Positions 56,491 through 64,000 of a stretch of DNA of 64,000 nucleotides are shown here, piece after piece. Under the pieces are notes generated by a model. The model worked only from the letters and a program-made list of their open reading frames with translations, searched no databases and was not told the DNA's origin. Both the position numbers and the translations under genes were made by a program. How positions within the stretch are numbered: position 1 is the first letter of the stretch; every line of letters starts with the position of its first letter. The DNA comes from Aphidius gifuensis. Its lineage: Eukaryota > Arthropoda > Insecta > Hymenoptera > Braconidae. The stretch covers positions 11,102,177 to 11,166,176 of the forward strand of contig NC_057791.1 of assembly GCF_014905175.1 (NCBI RefSeq), in the 5' to 3' direction.

Positions 56491-57350
56491 CAAGAAGACT
56501 AGAAATACAGCAGTCCAATTCACAGGGCAAATTTTTTACAATTTAGGGCTTTTTTTTGCCGCTAATGGCACTTGTAAAGATTTTTTTTATATATATTTTA
56601 CATATAAAAGCTTCACAAGCACCGTGAGTGGTGAAAAAAAGCCCTAAATTGTAATGCCCTGTGAATTGGACTGTAGGAGGACGAACTTGCCTCAAAAAAC
56701 CGTTCCGCTATATGGTCGCCGCATAATTGAGGGGCGCTAGTAGTACCATGGTAACGTGCGCGACTTGTATCGCTTTTTTTTTACACTGCGCACAATACAA
56801 ACATACTCTAACAAACACTAATAGAGCATTATACACATGATGTTTGTCAGAGGGGACGTTCCAAAAATCATTCGGAAACCCGGAAGGTCAAGATTGTGAT
56901 CATAGAATATTTTTGATATTTTGTTGTGGTAGACATGATTTTTTGTTCATGTATTTTTATAGGCACAAAACAATAAATTATTATTGTTTAATTATTAATA
57001 ATAATTATAAAAATACTTTTCACAACTGTAATAAGTAACAAAAGTAAATGGCATATGCAATATGGCTGTTTTTGTTGCTTACAACATCTACAGTAACCTC
57101 TAGTTACTTTTAAGTTTATTTTATCACTATATTTTTTTATCTACTGCGCCGGTCCGGGTTTCCGAGTGATTTTTGGAACGTCCCCAGAGTATGTTTGTAT
57201 TGTGCGCATTGTAAAAAAAAAGCGATACAAGTCGCGCACGTTACCATGGTACTACTAGCGCCCCTCAATTATGCGGCGACCATATAGCGGAACGGTTTTC
57301 ATATACAGGCGAGATAGGGAGTAAGTCCTCCTGTATTTCTAGTCTTCTTG
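56491..57350. mobile_element. CAAGAAGACTAG hAT-like element with two nested MITEs
   Basis: TSD GATATAAA at 56483-56490 and 57351-57358. Nested are a CAGTCC MITE (about 56509-56674) and a GGGACGTTCC element at 56852-57185 with CAGAG duplicated. TIRs include AATTATGCGGCGA on the right and its inverse on the left. Confidence 0.92.
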
Positions 57351-58054
57351 GATATAAACAGTGAACAGTTATCCATCTAATAATTGGAAGCCAAAAAAAA
57401 TAATGTCATGTGCTAGTACTGTCACTACAAGAAAAAGCTTTTTCCTATAAAATTTTGGCCGGTATTACAGGGCGAAATTGCAAAACGAAAAAAAATATTT
57501 GATTAAAGGAATGGGGTGCATTCCTTTAATAAAAAATTTTTTTTCGTTTTGCCATTTCGCCCTGTAATACCACTAAAAACTAGAAACAGAAACAGCGACA
57601 AAAGTGATAAAATTTGCATCACATGTAATTCAAATAGAATTTATTTGGAATGATCTTTTTAATAAAAAATTATTTATTTAACATTAAAGTAATTCATTAT
57701 CATAAAAAAAATACCAAATGAAAACAGTAGCTAAAAAAAAGATGAAGCTAAAGAATAGATGTGACTATAAAGAAATTATATGGTAAGCAACATTAATTCC
57801 TTAGTGTCTTTTTCTTAGACACTGCTTGTCCTTGGTGTTTGGTTTATTAAAATAAATTGCTTTAATTTTATTTGTTAAATAAATAATGTATTATTGAGTT
57901 GAATTATTTTTTTACAGAAAAGAATACTCTAACTGAGCCACACAAAAAAAAAAAAATATAAACAAAAACAACATGTGACTTTGGGCACTCGTCCCACTAG
58001 CGTCATCACCGGCAGAAAAACGTACTGACTTGCTCCATTCTGTGAGCTTCAGCA

Positions 58055-58213
58055 TCTGTATTCACGGGGCAAAATTATTCTCATTAGGGCTTTTTTTTTC
58101 CGCTGTTGGCGCTTGACAAATTTTTTTTTATATAGATTTCACATAGAAAAGCTTCACAAACGCCACCATCGGAAAAAAAACGCCCTAATGAGAACATCCT
58201 CTGAATACGGTGC
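58055..58213. mobile_element. CACCCG-type MITE near COQ3
   Basis: Starts near CATCTGTATTCACGGGGC and ends TCTGAATACGGTG, with GGCGCTTG and TTCACAAACGCC inside. It lies about 150 bases upstream of the COQ3 start codon. Confidence 0.8.
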
Positions 58214-58361
58214 AGTGAAATTCGAGAGATTACCCTCCTTATACACCTCCATGACCTGTATATTGGGAATACACCTCCTTTCATACAAGAAGTCTTTTTG
58301 ATTTCATAGAAGATACACATTTGTTTCAAATTTGAAGAAACCCATATTATATTAATATCAA

Positions 58362-59348
58362 ATGAGTATCGTGGCATACAGAAAACTTATAACTTCAACA
58401 CTTAGAATATGTGTTCGCTGCCGGTACGTAAACAAACAAGTTCTCATTCGACAATAAACAAAACCTATAACTGAAACCAAAATTTATAGATCAACTCAGG
58501 TTAGCAAACCTGTCCAACAATTCTCAACGTTGAAGCCAAGCACATTAGATCAAAAAGAAGTTGATCATCATGGAAAATTAAGTGAAATATGGTGGAATGT
58601 TCATGGAGAAATAAAAGCACTTCATTCATTTAATCCACTGCGAGTTCAGCTAATTAGAGATGCCACATTGAATACTACGTCAAAGAAAATACACACTGGA
58701 AGCCCTTTGAAAGATATCAGTGTACTTGATGTTGGTTGTGGTGGTGGAATATTATCAGAGCCATTAGCAAGAATTGGAGCCACTGTTACTGGCATTGATG
58801 CATCACCTGAACTTATTAATGTTGCGAAAACACATGCAAATTTAGATCAAAATATTGCTGGTAAATTAACTTACCTGAACACCTCCATCGAAGATCATTC
58901 TAAATCCAATCCATCATCCTATGATGTTGTTGTTGCCTCCGAAATTCTGGAACATGTTGCTGATCAAGAATTATTTTTAAAATGTTGCTCAGATTCATTA
59001 AAACCAGGTGGTTCTATATTTATAACGACATTGAATAAAACATTATTTTCATGGCTCGGTGGGATTGTTATTGCTGAATACATATGTCGGCTGGTACCCC
59101 GAGCCACACATGATTGGAAAAAATTTATTTCACCTGAAAAAACGCACTGTTTACTTGAAAAATGTAAGGCATTTTTTTTTGTTTTTTATTTGACTTGTGA
59201 TATTTAATATTTGTATTTATTTTCCTTAGGTGGTTGTAGAACAAAATTAATTCATGGAATAATTTACAATCCGTTAAAGAATGAATGGTGTTGGTCAAAT
59301 TCAACATCAATTCTCTATGCAATTCATGCTATTAAAATTGTACAGTAA
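58362..59348 (+). CDS. COQ3: Ubiquinone biosynthesis O-methyltransferase, mitochondrial
   Basis: Three exons, 58362-58423, 58490-59163 and 59230-59348, phase-consistent, giving 284 aa. The first 40 residues are basic and rich in Ser/Thr/Arg with no acid, as in a mitochondrial presequence. Residues 40-284 are a class I SAM methyltransferase of the UbiG/COQ3 family: WW-x-GE-KALHSFNP-R near the start, motif I VLDVGCGGG near 97-105, GIDAS in motif post-I, SEILEHV in motif II and LKPGGSIFITT in motif III. It carries out both O-methylation steps of the ubiquinone head group on the inner membrane. The ATG at 58362 is chosen because it gives the targeting sequence and splices in frame. The gene begins about 115 bases right of the end of a 5-kb block of mobile DNA, so its promoter must be short or partly transposon-derived. 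Confidence 0.93.
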
Positions 59349-59446
59349 ATTTCATGTGAAAAATCCATTTATTTTGTGTATATTATGTTATTGAGAGCGA
59401 ACTCCAACAGACGACTCAGTATTATTGGAATAGACTATTAATAGTA

Positions 59447-59452
59447 AATAAA
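59447..59452 (+). promoter_or_regulatory. Likely poly(A) signal of COQ3
   Basis: AATAAA 99 bases after the COQ3 stop. Placement fits; no other evidence. Confidence 0.45.
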
Positions 59453-59640
59453 CAAATACGCAATGACAGAGCTCTATAATTAAAGAGGACATGATCAATG
59501 ATATGCCTACTAATGAAAAATATTTAAAACAATCCAGACACATTATTGTTGCGTAAACAATTAGCAATAAAAATAAGTTTTTGAATATTATGATCTTTAG
59601 TTTTCTTGATCGGGACCCTGGTAGAAATTTGTGAGCGCTG

Positions 59641-60346
59641 CCCGACTTAACCTGTACAAGCATATATGCTTATCAATGCTTATTAGGGTGTTTTTTTTTT
59701 TTCGATATTTTTTTTTCTCTTCACCCATCTTTATACAAGTTCATACAACTCTAAATCATGCCCAGAAAAAATTTGAACTCAATTGTGAAATATTTAGAGG
59801 TGGTTCAGGGGTCATTTGTTTTTTCCATTTGATTAACATGGGTTTAATACACTTCATTCACCATTTTGATCATGGAGGCTTTAATTTTCGCCCGTTCAAG
59901 TTCGCGTTGGTCTTATTTCATAGAGTATTGAATTTTATAGCATATAATATTCATAGTTTTGATCATTTACAATTTTGTTTTTCAGAAAAATTGTAAATAC
60001 TACCTTTTTGAAGCATTATTTCACTATTTTTTTTAATTGTAAATGATCAAAACTATGAATATTATATGCTATAGAATTTAATACTCTATCAAATGAGACC
60101 AACGTGAACTTGAACGGTCGAAAATTAAAGCCTCCATGATCAAAATAGTGAATGAAGTGTATTAACCCCATGTTAATCAAATGGAAAAAACAAATGACTC
60201 CTGAACCACCACTAAATATTTTTCAATTGAGTTCAAATTTTTTCTGGGCATGATTTAGAGTTGTATGAACTTGTATAAAGATGGGTGAAGAGAAAGAAAA
60301 ATATCGAAAAAAAAAAAACACCCTAATGCTTATACATGTAAAGTCG
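59641..60346. mobile_element. 700-bp foldback with about 320-bp arms
   Basis: CCCGACTTAACCTGTACAAG to its inverse; arms stay complementary through TTCGATATTTTTTTTTCTC, GTTCATACAACTC, CATGATCAAAAT-type and TTCATAGTTTTGATC text, closing around about 45 bases near 59998-60040. The pairing is nearly perfect, suggesting a young insertion. No coding capacity. Confidence 0.85.
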
Positions 60347-60599
60347 GGCCAACGTCAGCACCCGGGGTGCGTTTCGTGGCTATCCCAGGGGGATAGCACT
60401 ACATGTATTTTTATGGGCTGTAGTTTGTCACCCTAGATGAGTCGATTCCCCAGAAAAAGTCTAGTAACGGAACGCCATTTTGTAGTCACATGATAAAAAC
60501 CTTTTTAATTCCTACGTTACCTATCTCGTTTCTTCCTTACCAGTTAAATTGCAGTTTTCCTCGAATGGATAATAAATTTGAATATATAATGAAACCATA

Positions 60600-62160
60600 C
60601 AATTAATTTGATTAACATTTGTATTTTTAAAAAATAAATTTACATGTATTTTATTTATAATATAAATAAAAAATGTCCAAGGAAAAGCAGTAGCTAAGGA
60701 AAAGCAGTAGCTAAGGAAAAGATGTAGCTAAGGAATTAATGTTGCCAAAGAATTATATTTCAAGGAAATAATTCATCAGTCACATTAATTCCTTAGCTAC
60801 ATCTTTTCCTTAGCTACTGCTTTTCCTTGGACATTTTTTATTTATTTTATAAATAAAATACATGAAAATTTTTTTTTTAAAAATACAAATGTCCAAGGAA
60901 AAGCAGTAGCTAAGGAAAAGATGTAGCTAAGGAATTAATTTGACTAAGGAATTAATGTTGCTAAAGAATTATATTTCAAGTAAATGATTCATTAGTCACA
61001 TTAATTCCTTATCTACATCTTTTCTTTACCTATTGCTTTTCCTTGGACATTTTTTATTTATTTTATAAATAAAATACATGAAAATTTTTTTTTTAAAAAT
61101 ACAAATGTCCAAGGAAAAGCAGTAGCTAAGGAAAAGATGTAGCTAAGGAATTAATGTGACTAAGGAATTAATGTTGCCAAAGAATTATATTTCAAGGAAA
61201 TAATTCATTAGTCACATTAATTCCTTAGCTACATCTTTTCCTTAGCTACTGCTTTTCCTTGGACATTTTTTATTTATTTTATAAATAAAATACATGTAAA
61301 TTTTTTTTAAAAAATACAAATGTCCAAGGAAAAGCAGTAGCTAAGGAAAAGATGTAGCTAAGGAATTAATGTTGCCAAAGAATTATGTTTCAAGGAAAGA
61401 ATTCCTTAGTCACATTAATTCCTTAGCTACATCTTTTCCTTAGCTACTGCTTTTCCTTGGACATTTTTTATTTATTTTATAAATAAAATACATGTAAATT
61501 TTTTTTTTAAAAATACAAATGTCCAAGGAAAAGCAGTAGCTAAGGAAAAGATGTAGCTAAGGAATTAATGTTGCCAAAGAATTATATTTCAAGGAAATAA
61601 TTCATTAGTCACATTAATTCCTTAGCTACATCTTTTCCTTAGCTACTGCTTTTCCTTGGACATTTTTTATTTATTTTATAAATAAAATACATGAAAAATT
61701 TTTAAAAATAAATGTCAAAAAAGCAGTAGTTATGAAAGATGTAAGGAATTAATGTTGCCAAAGAATTATATTTCAAGGAAATAATTCATTAGTCACATTA
61801 ATTCCTTAGCTACATCTTTTCCTTAGCTACTGCTTTTCCTTGGACATTTTTTATTTATTTTATAAATAAAATACATGAAAATTTTTTTTTTAAAAATACA
61901 AATGTCCAAGGAAAAGCAGTAGCTAAGGAAAAGATGTAGCTAAGGAATTAATGTGACTAAGGAATTAATGTTGCCAAAGAATTATATTTCAAGGAAATAA
62001 TTCATTAGTCACATTAATTCCTTAGCTACATCTTTTCCTTAGCTACTGCTTTTCCTTAGACATTTTTTATTTATTTTATAAATAAAATACATGTAAATTT
62101 TTTTTTTCAAAATACAAATGTCCAAGAAAAAGCAGTAGCTAAGGAAAAGTTGTAGCTAAG
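60600..62160. repeat. Tandem array of palindromic units, period 216/198 bp
   Basis: The phrase CACATTAATTCCTTA(G/T)CTAC recurs at 60781, 60997, 61213, 61411, 61610, 61794 and 62010, giving steps of 216, 216, 198, 199, 184 and 216. Each unit is a long hairpin: ATTCCTTAGCTACATC, CTACTGCTTTTCC, TTGGACATTT, an A/T centre with TTTATAAATAAAATACATG, then the inverse. The 216/198 difference is an 18-bp piece (TAATGTGACTAAGGAAT). One unit (61690-61750) is eroded. Confidence 0.93.
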
Positions 62161-62600
62161 GAAAAGAGGTTGCCCTACATGTTAATTTCTTTGGCAAAAT
62201 ATATTTCTTATAAATTAACATGTGACAACATCCTTTCCTTAGCTACCATTTTTCCTATGACCATTTATTTTTTTAAATTAATAAAAAGCAATGGTAAAAA
62301 TATTAGCTAAGGAAAAGAGGTCGCCTACATGTTAATTTCTTTGGCAAAATTAATTTCGTATGAATATACATGTGACAACATCCTTTTCTTAGCTACCTTT
62401 TTCCCTATGACCATTTATTTTTTTAAATTAATAAAAAGCTATGGGAAAAGTATTAGCTAAGGAAAAGAGGATGCCTACATGTTAATTCCTTTGGCAAAAT
62501 TAATTTTATATTAATTAACATGTGGCTACATCTTTTCCATAGACATTTTTCCAATAGCTTTCTATTTATCATACGATATTAAATAAATAAATAAAAATAA
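62161..62600. repeat. Tandem CTACATGTTAATTTCTTTGG hairpin units
   Basis: Three units of about 140 bp (GCC[CT]TACATGTTAATT, AATTAACATGTG and ACAACATCC, ATGACCATTTATTTTTTT). A single related unit lies at 7090-7170. It follows the 216-bp array within the same hAT-like element. Confidence 0.8.
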
Positions 62601-63033
62601 AAAATATTAATCACATTTCAAATTATAATATAAATCAGTCGGTAGCATAGTTCGGGCCGATATTAAAGATATTATTGTCATATTATCCACATTCTCCCCT
62701 CCTTTCACCCAAACGCAAAAATCGGTCTCTGCGCATGGGAAAAATCTTCAGTTAGGGAAAAAAATAAGCCCAGAAAAAAATACACGTAGTGCTACCCCCC
62801 TGGGCTATCCACTGACCACTATCCAGTCCGTACGAACTTCAAAATGGCGGAGTTTGAAAATATTTTGATCCTTTGTTGTGGTAGATCTGATTTTTTTCAT
62901 TTGAAAATAATCTGATCAAATTTGACGTTAGCCAATTTATTCGACAGATTTGAAATAATTAAATAGAAACTCTGTCAACTTAAACCTGAAAAAAATAGTA
63001 ATACTTAATATTTCAAGTTTTTATAAATCTCTG

Positions 63034-63345
63034 CAGTCCAATTCACAGGGCATTACAATTTAGGGCTTTTTTCCTCCACTGGCGGCGCTTGTGAAGCTTT
63101 TGTATATAAAATCTATATAAAAAAAATTTTACAAGCGCCATCAGCGGCAAAAAATAGCCCTAAATTGTAAAAAATTTGCCCTGTGAATTGGACTGCAGGG
63201 CATTACAATTTAGGGCTTTTTTCCTCCACTGACGGCGCTTGTGAAGCTTTTGTATATAAAATCTATATAAAAAAACTTTTACAAGCGCCATCAGCGGCAA
63301 AAAATAGCCCTAAATTGTAAAAAATTTGCCCTGTGAATTGGACTG
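63034..63345. mobile_element. Two tandem CAGTCC MITEs
   Basis: Two units head to tail sharing a terminus at about 63195, together flanked by CTG (63031-63033, 63346-63348). The same tandem arrangement is at 38627-38935, so the dimer may move as one. Confidence 0.85.
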
Positions 63346-63453
63346 CTGGCTGCTGCTGGCCTTCTCTTTGGCTATAGTGATGTATCATAGTAACTTTTAA
63401 CATTATTAGAATTTTCATTTTTTTCGTCGCCATTTTGAAGTTCGTACGGACTG

Positions 63454-63606
63454 GGTAGACAGCTGTGTACAGTGGCGTGAGTGAGAGTTTAATAAATCAT
63501 TTAGTTTATTTTATAAAAAAAGAGGGCAGTTTCAACTATCATACACTTTATGTAGTATCATACGTATGATTGTATGATACCCCGAAAATCGTCGAATTAC
63601 CCATCA
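63454..63606. mobile_element. Right end of a CAGTGTTGGG hAT-like element
   Basis: Matches 26148-26167 plus 26777-26910 with the 26168-26768 insert absent (GTGGCGTGAGTGAG), then CATACGTATGATTG and CCCCGAAAATCG. It provides an empty-site reference. Confidence 0.8.
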
Positions 63607-63616
63607 CTGACCATGA

Positions 63617-64000
63617 CTACGCAATAATGAATACACAATTCCTTAATTTTTTTACTACTGATTATAGTTTCTAATGATTTTGTTATTAATAATTATTAAT
63701 TATCAATTGTCAACTGTCTATTTAAAACTCATGAGTCCAAACTCATAAATTCATAGCTAATTAAATTAATAGGTTTGAATATCCTTTGATCTTTGATTGG
63801 CTGTGGTCATTCAAGCCGCCATTAAAATTTGTTGGTAAGTAGTTTTTCAGTCGGTATATCAACCGATATTTTCGTGACGATATTCCGAAAGTGATATCGA
63901 ATATCCGATATTTGACACTTATCCATATCGAATAAATATATCGTCGATATCGGGTAAAAATATCGGGTCCTCCGATATATCGTCTGATATCGCATATCCC
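63617..64000. repeat. Dispersed repeat, direct copy of 29441-29821
   Basis: See the partner copy; runs off the window edge in the GATATCG/CGATATC cluster. Confidence 0.85.

Larger units (their letters stand above)
53288..58246. mobile_element. 5-kb long-TIR composite element
   Basis: AGGAGGGTAAT at 53288 and ATTACCCTCCT at 58246 begin arms of roughly 500 bp (53288-53810 and 57607-58246). They are matched through TCACGGAATGGAGC / GCTCCATTCTGTGAGC, GACGCTAGTGGGACG, and a CCTTAGC-type hairpin with TATTTGTTAAATAAATAAT. The middle 3.8 kb is filled by other families. Such long arms recall Polinton, MULE or foldback elements, but no integrase, polymerase or transposase is seen and no TSD could be fixed. 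Confidence 0.65.
60386..62802. mobile_element. CAGGGGG hAT-like element carrying the palindrome array
   Basis: Ends CAGGGGGATAGCACTACATG and GTAGTGCTACCCCCCTG; TSD GGCTATCC at 60378-60385 and 62803-62810. 2417 bp; the 5-base end CAGGG and 8-bp TSD fit hAT. Between the ends there is no transposase, only tandem palindromes. Confidence 0.9.
60364..63461. mobile_element. GGGTGCGTT(T/C)CGTGGC MITE split by two later insertions
   Basis: Only about 370 bp belong to this family (60364-60385 and 62803-63461 minus inserts). It is interrupted by the 2.4-kb hAT-like element at 60386 and by CAGTCC MITEs at 63034-63345. Confidence 0.8.

Noticed and set aside
59631..59996. 121-codon open frame downstream of COQ3
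   Set aside because: It is one arm of the 700-bp foldback at 59641-60346.
60600..62160. CRISPR array
   Set aside because: Units are 216-bp palindromes with no unique spacers, in a eukaryotic genome.

Overview
The window is AT-rich eukaryotic DNA, most likely from an insect. Host genes have short GT-AG introns (mostly about 50-500 bp) and animal-type products, and the spaces between them are packed with miniature inverted-repeat transposons (MITEs). A hymenopteran such as a parasitoid wasp would fit the gene set and composition, but I cannot prove the species from the sequence.

Five host genes could be rebuilt exon by exon, with the reading phase checked at every junction. (1) Minus strand, 13653-23250: a huge low-complexity protein, 3170 residues within the window, entering a WD40 domain like that of zinc finger protein 106; its 3' end is not in the window. 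(2) Minus strand, 30155-35166: a 1303-residue relative of the tRNA m5U methyltransferase TRMT2A that has lost the catalytic motifs and gained a long disordered tail. (3) Plus strand, 44960-48177: a complete inositol polyphosphate 5-phosphatase of the OCRL/INPP5B type, 866 aa. (4) Minus strand, 49454-51180: importin alpha, 517 aa, closest to the KPNA2/Pendulin type, convergent with (3). (5) Plus strand, 58362-59348: mitochondrial COQ3, 284 aa. They do unrelated housekeeping jobs (RNA biology, phosphoinositide turnover, nuclear import, ubiquinone synthesis), and nothing suggests shared regulation.

Nearly everything else is mobile DNA. At least ten families can be delimited from terminal inverted repeats (TIRs) and target-site duplications (TSDs) read directly: hAT-like elements with 8-bp TSDs (starting CACTGAAAT, CAAGAAGACTAG, CAGTGTTGGG, CAGGGGG, CATATATTT, TAGAGTGGG); a family starting CAGTCC or CACCCG with 3-bp C(A/T)G TSDs; families starting AGCTGTGTTCG and GGGTGCGTTCCG with 3-bp TSDs; a TTAA family (piggyBac- or Kolobok-like); and TA families. 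They are nested up to four deep (24155-27590) and the order of insertion can be read. No intact transposase was found. The best transposase-like trace is a broken THAP-domain gene inside a 2.5-kb TIR element (35933-38436).

Layout: 1-13650 repeats (including a 1.4-kb near-perfect palindrome at 3981-5382); 13653-23250 ZNF106-like gene; 23330-30150 nested repeats; 30155-35166 TRMT2A-like gene; 35250-44650 repeats plus the THAP element; 44960-51180 OCRL/INPP5B and importin alpha; 51180-58250 repeats including a 5-kb long-TIR composite and a tRNA-like hairpin; 58362-59348 COQ3; 59640-64000 repeats, including a tandem array of palindromes inside a hAT-type element.
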